Source of the DNA: an uncultured SAR86 cluster bacterium
GTDB taxonomy: Bacteria; Pseudomonadota; Gammaproteobacteria; Magnimaribacterales; Magnimaribacteraceae
NCBI GenBank assembly: GCA_902542325.1
Contig: CACBUE010000006.1
Span: forward strand, 1-64,000
Length of the DNA: 64,000 nt
Direction of reading: 5' to 3'
Notes under the pieces: generated by a model
Seen by the model: the letters and a program-made list of their open reading frames with translations, nothing else
The model's database searches: none
Told to the model about the DNA's origin: nothing
Part shown: positions 55,561-63,874 of the stretch, piece after piece
How the letters are laid out: the number at the start of each line of letters is the position of its first letter
How positions within the stretch are numbered: the first letter of the stretch is position 1
Made by a program: the position numbers and the translations under genes

Positions 55561-55579
55561 ATGCCTTGAAAAAAGGCAT
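55561..55579. repeat. Short hairpin between ccmI and smc
   Basis: ATGCCTT-GAAAA-AAGGCAT, a perfect 7-bp stem 31 bp upstream of the smc start. No T-run follows on the minus strand, so it is more a leader hairpin or operator than a terminator. Confidence 0.3.
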
Positions 55580-55639
55580 GAATGAAACAAAATTAACTTT
55601 CATTTGCTTAGAAATTTTAGTCTATAAAGGCTCTATAAA

Positions 55640-56308
55640 CTACTGATTTTTTCTTTTTTTTACTGCTTCTATGAGCGACCTTAAATCATCTTTCTCTTTT
55701 TCAGAATTTAACAATGGAATAGCTTGGTTCCATAATTGAATAGTTAATTGAGGATTACTTTTTTCAAGTTCAGCTAAACCCTTTAGAGTTAAGGCTGAAG
55801 GATTATTTGGATTTTTTTTAAGTGCTTCTTCTAACAAAATATATATGGAGTCATTAAATTTTCTACCCTCACTCATGAACAATACTTGGGCATATTCAGC
55901 AACTACTTCTCCGTCCAAATCATTACCAAATCTATTGTAAATCTCCTCGTAAAGATCTCTAGAAAGTATAAATTCATTAGTATTCTTTAACTGACGTGCA
56001 AGAATATATAATTCTCCTGGCTCAACATCTCTTTTTTTAACAAGCTGAGTAATCAAGTTATTTACTTCTTCTCTTTTATTTTCTTTTTCTTGATGATCTT
56101 CTCTAAGAAATATCTCCAATGATTGTTTCTGATACGCTAACTCTAGAGACCCATCAGAGAGTAAATTTTTATAAACTAGCAAAGAAGAAACTGAAACTAA
56201 TCCAGCAATAATTATTTTGATATTAAATTTAAAAAAATTGTCCTTGTCAGCCAATACAGCATACAAAGGAATAAATATGATTAAAAAAAAATAGATATAG
56301 CTCATCAA
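55640..56308 (-). CDS. ccmI: Cytochrome c maturation TPR protein CcmI
   Basis: 222 residues: two N-terminal membrane helices, a leucine-zipper-like stretch and about three TPR repeats (ELYILARQLKNTNEFILSRD; NPNNPSALTLKGLAELEKS). CcmI chaperones apocytochrome c for heme ligation. It is short compared with the usual 300-400 residues, lacking much of the C-terminal region. Its start overlaps the ccmH stop by 4 bp. Last gene of the ccm operon. Confidence 0.8.
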   Translation of the reverse strand: MMSYIYFFLIIFIPLYAVLADKDNFFKFNIKIIIAGLVSVSSLLVYKNLLSDGSLELAYQKQSLEIFLREDHQEKENKREEVNNLITQLVKKRDVEPGELYILARQLKNTNEFILSRDLYEEIYNRFGNDLDGEVVAEYAQVLFMSEGRKFNDSIYILLEEALKKNPNNPSALTLKGLAELEKSNPQLTIQLWNQAIPLLNSEKEKDDLRSLIEAVKKRKNQ

Positions 56309-56709
56309 ATTATTCTTTTTCTAACTAAAATAATTACTAAGGCCGATAGGAGTATCAAAATGAATGGACCGAACCATAATGCATATGTGGCTGGCTCGAT
56401 AGGCGGATTATAGATAATAAAATTACCATATCTATCAACTAGATGATCTTTAATCTGTTTAGAGGATTTTCCCTCTACCACTAACTCATAAACTTCTCGC
56501 TTCAAATCATTTGAAATAGGTGAATTGGAACCTGCAAGATTTGAGCTTTGGCATTTAGGACACCTTAACTCATTTAGAAGAGAATAAAATAATGACTCTT
56601 TTATCTCACTTGTAAATGGATATGCATCGTTATCAAAATTTACTTGCCCCTCCTCAACACTTACTTGCAGAGAAAAAATGATAAATAATAAAAAAAGAAT
56701 GGGTTTATT
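56305..56709 (-). CDS. ccmH: Cytochrome c maturation protein CcmH
   Basis: 134 residues from the ATG at 56709, giving a clean signal peptide (NKPILFLLFIIFSLQVS). The redox motif is NELRCPKCQSSNLA, followed by a C-terminal membrane helix. Keeps apocytochrome cysteines reduced together with CcmG. A start 14 codons earlier is possible but overlaps ccmG by 47 bp. Confidence 0.88.
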   Translation of the reverse strand, partial: NKPILFLLFIIFSLQVSVEEGQVNFDNDAYPFTSEIKESLFYSLLNELRCPKCQSSNLAGSNSPISNDLKREVYELVVEGKSSKQIKDHLVDRYGNFIIYNPPIEPATYALWFGPFILILLSALVIILVRKRII

Positions 56710-57226
56710 CATTAAGATATTTAGAAAATTTTTCTTCCCACACTCTTTCATCTATTACTCCAACATGTCTTTCTCGAATAAGACCATTTTTATCAATAAA
56801 GAAAGTTTCAGGCGCACCATAAACTCCTAAATCAATCGCTAACCGACCTTCAAAATCATATATTGAAAATTCAAATGGGTTTCCATCTCTTTCAAGTAAT
56901 TCAAGAGCTTTAAATTTATTATCTTTGTAATTTAAGCCATATATTGTGAGTCTTGATTCTTCTTTTAATTTCATTAAAAAAGGATGTTCAACCCTACAAG
57001 CTATACACCATGTAGCCCAAACATTAATCAATGCTGGTAATTTAATTATGTCTCGTTTTGTTAAGAGCCTAGATTCATCTGATAATGATCCAAGGTTGAA
57101 ATCTGGAAAAGAGCTATCTATCAGTGCTGTTTCTAACTGATCATCTTTGTCGCTTAAAAAAGAGAAAAGTACAATGATTAATGAGGCAAAAACAACTAGA
57201 GGTAAAGCATCTATAATTTTTTTCAT
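56705..57226 (-). CDS. ccmG: Thioredoxin-like CcmG/DsbE
   Basis: 173 residues, an N-terminal membrane anchor and a periplasmic thioredoxin fold with NVWATWCIACRVEHPFL and cis-proline motif YGAPETFFID. Reduces apocytochrome c/CcmH. Reductant would come from a DsbD-type protein, and one is encoded at 5375-7423. ATGA overlap with ccmF. Confidence 0.9.
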   Translation of the reverse strand: MKKIIDALPLVVFASLIIVLFSFLSDKDDQLETALIDSSFPDFNLGSLSDESRLLTKRDIIKLPALINVWATWCIACRVEHPFLMKLKEESRLTIYGLNYKDNKFKALELLERDGNPFEFSIYDFEGRLAIDLGVYGAPETFFIDKNGLIRERHVGVIDERVWEEKFSKYLNE

Positions 57227-59130
57227 CTTCTTTTAAATTGTTTCACTCCTGCCAAGAAACTGCCAATTGCGATCAAAAGAGCACCAAGCCAAATCCAACG
57301 GATAAAAGGTTTAATTTGAATCTTAAAAGACCAAATATTAGACTGTAAATTATCTCCAATCGATACATATAAATCTTTAAAAAGGTCTGCTTGAATTCCT
57401 GCCTCAGTTGTAATCTGGCCTGAGGGTAAATAAGTTCTTTTCTCAGTTACTATATTAGAAAGTTCGCTTCCATCGTCAAATGAGACGACAGCAGATTTAG
57501 ATGTATAATTTGGTCCCAACAGATCATCTATAGATTGGAAATTAATGGTTTGATCACTAAATTCTGTTGAATCTCCTGGCGATAAGATTATCTCTTTTTC
57601 CAGAGAGTAACTTGATACTACCCCTACTCCAATGATAAGAATAGCCATTCCTGCATGAGCAAATGTAACGGCTAATCTCTTTCTTAAGAAATTCCAATAA
57701 CTCAAATTTCTTTTTTTGGTCATTTGTAATGTTCCTACCAGGATCCAAGAGGCTAAAAATATTGTTGCAAAAGAACCAAGATATAGATTATCAAAGAGAA
57801 CGAATAAAATAAGAATAATTAGCGAAAATATAGATAAAGACTCTATGAGCAGTCTAGGTAAAAAACTAAAAGACGAAGATTGACCCCAAGAGAGATAAAG
57901 GGCAACACCTTGAAGCAATCCTAATGCAAGGGCAAAGGGGAAAAGTATAATTTCAAAGTAAGGTGCCCCTACCGATATTTGCTTTCCTCCGGTAAATGCT
58001 TCGTAGATAAGGGGGAAAATTGTTCCAAATAAAATTGAGATAGCAAGAACTACAAGTAGCAGGTTATTCAATAAAAAACCGAATTCTTTAGAAGTGAGCT
58101 CATATTTATTTTCTTCAACATGTCCAAAGTCCGTTATTGAGTAGATAAAAAGACTTCCAATTACAAAGAAAGCAAGAATAGCTAAGAGGAATATGCCTCT
58201 TTCAGGATCTAAAGCAAAGGCATGCACAGAAGTTAATATTCCAGACCTAACCAAAAAAGTACCTAGTAAGCTCGTAGCAAAAGCAAAGATTGAAAGAAGA
58301 ATTGACCACTTACCAAAAACTCCTCTATTTTGACTGGTTATCAAAGAATGGAATAAAGCAACCGATAGAAGCCAAGGCACGAAAGCTGCATTTTCTACAG
58401 GATCCCAAAACCACCATCCACCCCAACCTAATTCATAATAAGCCCACCAACTTCCTAACGCTATTCCTAACGTTAAGAAACTGCATGAAAGAAGGGTCCA
58501 AGGTCTAGAATAACTTGCCCACTCTCTAGTATCTTTTTTAAACAAAATTGCAGCTACTGCTATAGCAAAAGGGATCAACAAACCAGAATATCCAAAATAA
58601 AGTAAAGGTGGATGCACTGTAAAAGCAAAATCTTGTAGTGAAGGATTAAGATCATCTCCATTTAAAGGAGGTATAGGCAGAATTCTCTCAAAAGGATTGG
58701 ATGTGAAAAGTGTAAATAGTGAAAAAGCAAAGATAACCTGACAAGAAATAGAAAATACAGTTGCCAGGAAGTCTTTATCTTTAGAATGTGTGAAAAAGAT
58801 AAAGCCTATCAGCCAAGCATTCATTGCCAGAATCCATAGAACTAATGATCCCTCATGGGCCCCCCATGTTGCAGCTAACTTATAATAAACAGGTAAATTG
58901 ATATTGGAGTTTTGAGCGACATATGCAACAGAAAAATCGTCGACGAGAAAAGAATAAATCAAAGATAGAAAAGAGATGGTTATTAATAAAAAAAGTGTAA
59001 CTGATAGCTTCTTTATTGAAATCTCAAGAGATCTGTAGTTTGCATAAACTGCTAAAAGTGGCAGTGTTCCACCCAATAGACTCAAAACTAAATGAACAAT
59101 TAAAATTAAATGGCCGAATTCAGGTATCAT
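57223..59130 (-). CDS. ccmF: Heme lyase subunit CcmF
   Basis: 635 residues, about 14-15 membrane helices. The tryptophan-rich heme-handling motif GWGGWWFWDPVENAAFVPW and the periplasmic His in FTVHPPLLYFGY are present. Ligates heme from holo-CcmE to apocytochrome c with CcmH/I. Overlaps ccmE and ccmG by 4 bp each. Confidence 0.95.
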   Translation of the reverse strand: MIPEFGHLILIVHLVLSLLGGTLPLLAVYANYRSLEISIKKLSVTLFLLITISFLSLIYSFLVDDFSVAYVAQNSNINLPVYYKLAATWGAHEGSLVLWILAMNAWLIGFIFFTHSKDKDFLATVFSISCQVIFAFSLFTLFTSNPFERILPIPPLNGDDLNPSLQDFAFTVHPPLLYFGYSGLLIPFAIAVAAILFKKDTREWASYSRPWTLLSCSFLTLGIALGSWWAYYELGWGGWWFWDPVENAAFVPWLLSVALFHSLITSQNRGVFGKWSILLSIFAFATSLLGTFLVRSGILTSVHAFALDPERGIFLLAILAFFVIGSLFIYSITDFGHVEENKYELTSKEFGFLLNNLLLVVLAISILFGTIFPLIYEAFTGGKQISVGAPYFEIILFPFALALGLLQGVALYLSWGQSSSFSFLPRLLIESLSIFSLIILILFVLFDNLYLGSFATIFLASWILVGTLQMTKKRNLSYWNFLRKRLAVTFAHAGMAILIIGVGVVSSYSLEKEIILSPGDSTEFSDQTINFQSIDDLLGPNYTSKSAVVSFDDGSELSNIVTEKRTYLPSGQITTEAGIQADLFKDLYVSIGDNLQSNIWSFKIQIKPFIRWIWLGALLIAIGSFLAGVKQFKRR

Positions 59131-59552
59131 TCTTTCGCCTCAATTAACTTGGCGACCTCTGGAGGCATATAATTCTCATCATGTTTAGCAAGAACTTCAA
59201 TTGCCTGAAAGGAGCCATCAGTTCTCAAATTTCCTCTTACAACCACTCCAGCATTTTCATCAAATAAATCAGGCAATATACCTTCGTAATTTATTATCAA
59301 TTCATTTTGATAATCTGTGACAGTAAATCTGACATTTAAAGAATCTTTACTTTTTTCAATAGAGCCTTGCTTCACCATTCCTCCAGCTCTAATCAAAACA
59401 TTTTCATCAATACCAGCTTCTAATATTTCGCTAGGTGAATAAAACAAATTCATATTCTCGGATAAAGCTGAAACAACTAGCCATGTAGCTAATAGCGACC
59501 CTATTAGAACTGCAATCAAGGCATAAAGTCTCTGTTTTCTTAATGGGTTCAT
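59127..59552 (-). CDS. ccmE: Heme chaperone CcmE
   Basis: 141 residues, an N-terminal membrane anchor and an OB-fold domain. The heme-binding histidine and tyrosine are in LAKHDENYMPPEV, the canonical H-D-E-x-Y motif. Carries heme covalently from CcmC to CcmF. Its start overlaps the ccmD stop (ATGA). Confidence 0.95.
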   Translation of the reverse strand: MNPLRKQRLYALIAVLIGSLLATWLVVSALSENMNLFYSPSEILEAGIDENVLIRAGGMVKQGSIEKSKDSLNVRFTVTDYQNELIINYEGILPDLFDENAGVVVRGNLRTDGSFQAIEVLAKHDENYMPPEVAKLIEAKE

Positions 59553-59698
59553 GAAGATCTAATTAATTTAATAAGCTGCCTTTTCTTCTTTATGGCATAA
59601 AGGATATTTAGACTGACAACAAGAACAAAAAAAGCCATACAGAACCATACAAAAAGGCCATTGCCATCCATATAAAGTAAATTATTAAAGTTTAACAT
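59549..59698 (-). CDS. ccmD: Small heme exporter protein CcmD
   Basis: 49 residues: a short N-terminus with GNGLFVWFCMAFFVLVVSLN forming one membrane helix, then a basic tail (YAIKKKRQLIKLIRSS). Fits CcmD exactly in size, topology and position between ccmC and ccmE. CcmD holds CcmE to the CcmABC complex. The stop overlaps the ccmE start; 3 bp separate it from ccmC. Confidence 0.88.
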   Translation of the reverse strand: MLNFNNLLYMDGNGLFVWFCMAFFVLVVSLNILYAIKKKRQLIKLIRSS

Positions 59699-59701
59699 TT
59701 C

Positions 59702-60457
59702 TTAGTTTACAAATATTTGCTTGACCCAATTCTTTGATCTTTCTCTATCAATGACCTCATTCCTGAGATTTAGAGTTAATGTAAAAGCGAAAATTAAATA
59801 AAATCCAATCACACATAATAAAAGAGGTTGATACATGTCGGGAGACATTGAGGGAGAAGAAGTCAACGTAAAAGTAGATGGCTGATGAAGTGTTTGCCAC
59901 CAATCTACTGATTTCTTTATCACGGGTATAATCGCCAAACCTACAATCGACAAGATAGAGACTGCCCTATCGGCTTTGGTTTTATCGTCTATTGATGAAT
60001 ACAGGCCTATTAATGCTGCGTAAATAAAGAATAATATAAGAGTTGAAGTGAGACGTGCATCCCATACCCACCAAGTTCCCCAGGTAGGTTTGCCCCAAAC
60101 GGAACCTGTTACTAAGGCTATGAGAGTGAAGCTCATTCCTATAGGTGCAGCAGATTTCAACATCATTCCAGATATCTTTGCTCTCCAAACAACATTAATA
60201 AGACCGCAAGCTGCCATAAACATAAAAATAGACTGACCAAGTATCGCTGAAGGGACATGAACATATAAAATTCTATAAACATCACCTTGCTTATAGTCAG
60301 TTGGAGCAATTAGTAATCCCCAAAAAAGTCCAGCTGATAAAAAAATTATGGCCAAAATCCCTAACCAAGGCATAATCTTTGAAGACCATCGATAAAATAA
60401 AGGAGGTGATCCCATTTCAATAAACCACCTTTTGGTGATATTCCAAATCTTAGTCAT
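59702..60457 (-). CDS. ccmC: Heme handling protein CcmC
   Basis: 251 residues, six membrane helices. The Trp-rich motif WGKPTWGTWWVWDARLTS and flanking histidines bind heme and load it on CcmE. Overlaps the ccmB stop by 8 bp. Confidence 0.95.
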   Translation of the reverse strand: MTKIWNITKRWFIEMGSPPLFYRWSSKIMPWLGILAIIFLSAGLFWGLLIAPTDYKQGDVYRILYVHVPSAILGQSIFMFMAACGLINVVWRAKISGMMLKSAAPIGMSFTLIALVTGSVWGKPTWGTWWVWDARLTSTLILFFIYAALIGLYSSIDDKTKADRAVSILSIVGLAIIPVIKKSVDWWQTLHQPSTFTLTSSPSMSPDMYQPLLLCVIGFYLIFAFTLTLNLRNEVIDRERSKNWVKQIFVN

Positions 60458-61124
60458 AATTCAGTAGTAAAGCTTCTACAGTTAACAAACATAACAATGG
60501 AATGCCTATGGCAAGCATAGCACCCATCATCATTAGAAAACCTGAATAATCTTGATTATTGAGCGAAAAAGTTACAACAGAAGTACCCATTAATAGTGTT
60601 GGTATAGAAAAAGGCAAAACTATAATTGCGCTAAGGATAGCTGATTTTCCTATAGATAAAGCTGCACCCAGAGCACCTAACAAACTCATAAAGAATGTTC
60701 CAAGAAGAAGGCTTAAAATCATAGGAACAAAACTTTCTAAAGGAAGATATAAAATAATTGCTGCAAGGGAAGAAGCAATGAGAATTGGCAGCCCAGTAAT
60801 GAGCCAGTGGATCATTACTTTTGCAAATACCAAGATAAATGAAGGTTCTAAAGAAATAAAGAAATCATCTAGAGAACCATCTCTAAAGTCTTCACTAAAT
60901 ATACTCTCTACTGCAAGCAATGAAGCCAATAAAGCGGCAATCCAAATTACTCCAGGAGCCAAAGAACTTAATAAACTTTCTTGAGGCCCCAGCGCTAAAG
61001 GAAAAAAAGTAATGACAATTAAAAAAAAGACTAATGGCGTTATATATGTGGACGATCTTCTAAAAGCAATAATTAGATCCCTTTTTAATATAATTCCTAG
61101 CCAATCCAATACTGAACTCTTCAT
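60450..61124 (-). CDS. ccmB: Heme exporter membrane subunit CcmB
   Basis: 224 residues from the ATG at 61124, the normal length; an in-frame codon at 61181 would overlap ccmA. Six membrane helices with GSLDDFFISLEP and LPLESFVPMILSLLLGT typical of CcmB. Membrane part of the CcmAB ABC transporter that releases holo-CcmE. One bp lies between it and the ccmA stop. Confidence 0.92.
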   Translation of the reverse strand: MKSSVLDWLGIILKRDLIIAFRRSSTYITPLVFFLIVITFFPLALGPQESLLSSLAPGVIWIAALLASLLAVESIFSEDFRDGSLDDFFISLEPSFILVFAKVMIHWLITGLPILIASSLAAIILYLPLESFVPMILSLLLGTFFMSLLGALGAALSIGKSAILSAIIVLPFSIPTLLMGTSVVTFSLNNQDYSGFLMMMGAMLAIGIPLLCLLTVEALLLNYD

Positions 61125-61125
61125 A

Positions 61126-61725
61126 TCAAATCTCAATAAGGGTTGCGTTAATATTTGAAGATCTGTGCCCTGTAATAACAAATGAACTGCCCTTTTGATT
61201 AAGTTCGTTAATTATTTCTTTAATTAAATCAGTGGCAGGGTCATCTAAAGCAGTAAAAGGTTCGTCTATAAAATAAATTTTAAAGTCTTTGAGTAGCCAT
61301 CTTGCAATTGAAATTCGCTTTTTTTGTCCTACAGATAGATCTGATGCCATCTCATTTATCTTATAAAGACCCACCCTCTCGAGGCACTTATTTATATCCC
61401 CTTCGCTCATCCCTTTTGCGTAATGAGTTAACTTTAAGTTTTCAAAAACCGTAAGCATGTTCTTTATGCCCATTTGGTGTCCTTGATAGAAACAATCAAA
61501 AGATCGATATTCATTGAAATTATTATCTTCATCCAACCAATTAATAATCCCTTCCTCTTTATTAATTAGACCTAAAAGCGTTCTTAGTAATGTAGTCTTT
61601 CCAGAACCATTTGAGCCAATAATCTCTAAATTTTTACCAGGAAGAACTTCAAAGTTTAAATTTTTGAATATTGCTTTTTCTGATCGAACACAAGACAGGT
61701 TCTCTACTTTTAAATTAGGAAGCAT
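61126..61725 (-). CDS. ccmA: Heme exporter ATP-binding subunit CcmA
   Basis: 199 residues from the ATG at 61725, the usual CcmA length; a longer version from a TTG at 61776 is less likely. Walker A GSNGSGKTTLLR, signature LSVGQKKRISIAR, Walker B IYFIDEPFTALD and switch His in VITGHRSS. ATPase of CcmAB. First gene of the nine-gene ccm operon; divergent from hisI. Confidence 0.93.
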   Translation of the reverse strand: MLPNLKVENLSCVRSEKAIFKNLNFEVLPGKNLEIIGSNGSGKTTLLRTLLGLINKEEGIINWLDEDNNFNEYRSFDCFYQGHQMGIKNMLTVFENLKLTHYAKGMSEGDINKCLERVGLYKINEMASDLSVGQKKRISIARWLLKDFKIYFIDEPFTALDDPATDLIKEIINELNQKGSSFVITGHRSSNINATLIEI

Positions 61726-61830
61726 TGATAAGTCTATTTTAACAAAAAACTCCTTTAAACTGAATTTAAGATGCAATTGGCTTGGGACAATTATGTTCTG
61801 TTAAAATGAAATTGCTTAATAGGAAAAATT

Positions 61831-62304
61831 GTGAATAAAATAAAATTTGCCCAACGATCATCTGTTGAATTTGTAGAAGAAGGGAATATTCTTGCACCTA
61901 AATTTAATTCAGAGGAGGTTATCCCTGTTGTTGTTACTGAAACTAAATCAGATTTAGTGTTAATGCTTGGTTATATGAATAAAGAAGCTTTAGATAAAAC
62001 AATTCTTACCAAAGAAGCACACTACTGGAGCAGAAGTCGAAAAGCTTTATGGAAAAAAGGTGAGTCTAGTGGAATGGTCCATAAAATAGATAAAATACTT
62101 ATAGATGATGATCAAGATTCCATCTGGCTTAAAGTCACCATAGAGGGCTTGGGGGCAAGTTGTCATGTTGGTTATAAATCCTGCTTTTATCGATCAGTCG
62201 ATTCAATAGAAAAAGATGAAGTTATATTAAATTTCACCGAATCAGAGAAAGTGTTTGATCCAGAGGAAGTTTATCCTGGTATTGAAAATCCAACCAAGCT
62301 TTAG
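61831..62304 (+). CDS. hisI: Phosphoribosyl-AMP cyclohydrolase
   Basis: 157 residues, GTG start with AGGA spaced 6 nt. HisI motifs: MLGYMNKEALDKT, HYWSRSRKALWKKGE, the zinc/metal Asp cluster IDDDQDS and CHVGYKSCFYR. Opens the purine ring of PR-AMP in histidine synthesis. It is a stand-alone HisI without the HisE domain. Convergent with the metY-like gene. Confidence 0.92.
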   Translation: MNKIKFAQRSSVEFVEEGNILAPKFNSEEVIPVVVTETKSDLVLMLGYMNKEALDKTILTKEAHYWSRSRKALWKKGESSGMVHKIDKILIDDDQDSIWLKVTIEGLGASCHVGYKSCFYRSVDSIEKDEVILNFTESEKVFDPEEVYPGIENPTKL

Positions 62305-62322
62305 GTAAATTTCGTTGATAAA

Positions 62323-63621
62323 CTAACTTGCCTTTTTAATGGCTTGATCAATATCGTTAATAATATCCTCTACGTTTTCAATACCAACCGATAGTCTTAC
62401 ATATCCAGGTGTTACGCCAGCAGATAATTGTTCTTTTGAGGTTAATTGACTGTGCGTTGTAGAGGCTGGATGAATTGCCAGTGATCTTGAGTCTCCAATA
62501 TTTGCAACATGGTAAAGAAGATCAAGGGAATCGATAAATTTCCTTCCAGCTTCGACTCCTCCAGGTAACTCAAAACCAATTAGAGCGCCATAGCCGCCTG
62601 ACAAATATGTATCTGCTCTCTCTTTACTAATGCCTTCCGAAATTCCAGGATAAGTAACAGAAGAAACAAGATTATTATCCACAAGATATTGAGCAACCTG
62701 AAGGGCATTCTTACCATGTTCTCTCATCCTAAGAGGTAAAGTTTCAAGACCTTGAATAAATGACCAAGCATTAAATGGACTCATTGCTCCGCCTAAATCT
62801 CTAAGTAAGGTAGTTCTAGCTTTCATAATATAGGCTATCGGCCCCATTTCTTTAGTAGCTTCAGTCCAAACTACTCCGTTATAGCAAGGATCGGGCGTAT
62901 TAAGAGTTGGTTGTCTTTCCGAACCAGCTTCTATCCAATCAAAGTCTCCGCCATCTATTATCAAACCTCCTATTGAAGTTCCGTGACCTCCAATATATTT
63001 TGTGGTCGAGTAGGTAGTTATTGCTGCCCCATGATCAAAAGGCCTACAAAATATTGGAGCGGCTGTATTATCAACTATTAAAGGAATTCCATTTTTTCTT
63101 CCAAGATCTGCAACTTCTCTAATAGGAAAAACTTGTAGCTTTGGATTAGGTAAAGTTTCTCCAAAAAAAGCTCGTGTTTTGGTATCTGAAGCCTTAATAA
63201 ACATCGAAGGATCTGTTGGATCAACAAATCTCACTTCGATGCCCATTTCGGATAGATTATTTTTGAATTGATTATAAGTACCTCCATACAAATGAGAAGA
63301 AGCAACAATGTTATCTCCAGCTCTGGCTAGGTTCTGAATAGAATAAGCCGAGGCGGTTTGTCCTGATGCGACAGCTAAGCCAGCTGCACCTCCATCAAGA
63401 GCTGCCATTCTCTCTTCGAGAACAGCTGTAGTAGGATTCATTATTCTTGTATAAATATTTCCCAACTCCGCTAAAGCGAATAGATCTGCAGCCTTTTCAG
63501 TGCTTTCAAACTGATAACTAGTCGTTTGATGTATGGGAACAGCTACTGATCCTGTAGTTTCATCCGCTCTCCAGCCTGCATGTAGTGCTATTGTTTCTAA
63601 ATTTTTACCTTCGTAACTCAT
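62323..63621 (-). CDS. metY: O-acetylhomoserine sulfhydrylase (MetY-like)
   Basis: 432 residues from the ATG at 63621, chosen because GGAG (63629-63632) lies 7 nt upstream; an earlier ATG at 63675 would translate the terminator. PLP enzyme of the Cys/Met family: LHAGWRADETTGSVAVPIHQ, YTRIMNPTTAVLEERMA and PLP lysine in YSTTKYIGGHG. Makes homocysteine (or methionine) from O-acetylhomoserine and sulfide or methanethiol. Controlled by a SAM-II riboswitch and terminator in its leader. Confidence 0.92.
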   Translation of the reverse strand: MSYEGKNLETIALHAGWRADETTGSVAVPIHQTTSYQFESTEKAADLFALAELGNIYTRIMNPTTAVLEERMAALDGGAAGLAVASGQTASAYSIQNLARAGDNIVASSHLYGGTYNQFKNNLSEMGIEVRFVDPTDPSMFIKASDTKTRAFFGETLPNPKLQVFPIREVADLGRKNGIPLIVDNTAAPIFCRPFDHGAAITTYSTTKYIGGHGTSIGGLIIDGGDFDWIEAGSERQPTLNTPDPCYNGVVWTEATKEMGPIAYIMKARTTLLRDLGGAMSPFNAWSFIQGLETLPLRMREHGKNALQVAQYLVDNNLVSSVTYPGISEGISKERADTYLSGGYGALIGFELPGGVEAGRKFIDSLDLLYHVANIGDSRSLAIHPASTTHSQLTSKEQLSAGVTPGYVRLSVGIENVEDIINDIDQAIKKAS

Positions 63622-63632
63622 CTTATTTCTCC

Positions 63633-63666
63633 AAAAAAAAACCTGCCAGCTTTCGCTAAACAGGTT
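63633..63666 (-). terminator. Attenuator terminator in the metY leader
   Basis: On the minus strand: AACCTG ... CAGGTT stem with an inner AGC-GAAA-GCT hairpin, followed by eight or more T residues, just before the metY ribosome site. Its 5' arm (CCTGTTTAGCG) can instead pair along 11 positions with the riboswitch 3' strand. Confidence 0.85.
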
Positions 63667-63678
63667 GGTCTTCAAGAA

Positions 63679-63731
63679 TCCTATTTAGCAGTATTTATAA
63701 AGCACCCGCAATCTGGTTCAAATCGGTGCTT
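63679..63731 (-). ncRNA. SAM-II riboswitch aptamer
   Basis: Minus-strand RNA with P1 AAGCACC/GGTGCTT (7 bp), loop GATTTGAACCAGATTGCG and the 3' part TATAAATACTGCTAAATAGG. This closely follows the SAM-II consensus known from metX and metA leaders (GAUUUAACC..AUUGC ... GAUAAAUG..GCUAAAAAGG). Binds S-adenosylmethionine through a pseudoknot involving the 3' GCTAAATAGG strand. Confidence 0.87.
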
Positions 63732-63736
63732 AATAA

Positions 63737-63764
63737 ATAATAATCAAAGAAAATTTAAAATCAA
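63737..63764 (-). promoter_or_regulatory. Sigma-70-type promoter of metY
   Basis: Minus strand: -35 TTGATT (63759-63764), 16-bp spacer, -10 TATTAT (63737-63742). The predicted start falls near 63730, at the first base of the riboswitch P1 helix. Confidence 0.65.
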
Positions 63765-63792
63765 GACTAAATTGTTAAAATGCCTTTAAAAT

Positions 63793-63866
63793 GCCCCGTT
63801 AGCTCAGTCGGATAGAGCGCTGGATTCCTAATCCAGAGGCCATAGGTTCAAATCCTGTACGGGGCA
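63793..63866 (+). tRNA. tRNA-Arg(CCU)
   Basis: 74 nt: acceptor GCCCCGT/ACGGGGC, D arm GCTCAGTCGGATAGAGC, anticodon stem CTGGA-TTCCTAA-TCCAG with anticodon CCT, T loop TTCAAAT, discriminator A. CCA is not encoded, unlike the Val and Leu tRNAs in this window. Confidence 0.95.
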
Positions 63867-63874
63867 CTAGAATT

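Noticed and set aside
55561-55579. Hairpin as the ccm operon terminator
   Set aside because: It lies 60 bp past ccmI and has no T-run on the minus strand, so I list it only as a repeat.
60559-60984. Plus-strand 141-codon frame
   Set aside because: Antisense to ccmB; composition follows from the hydrophobic codons on the other strand.
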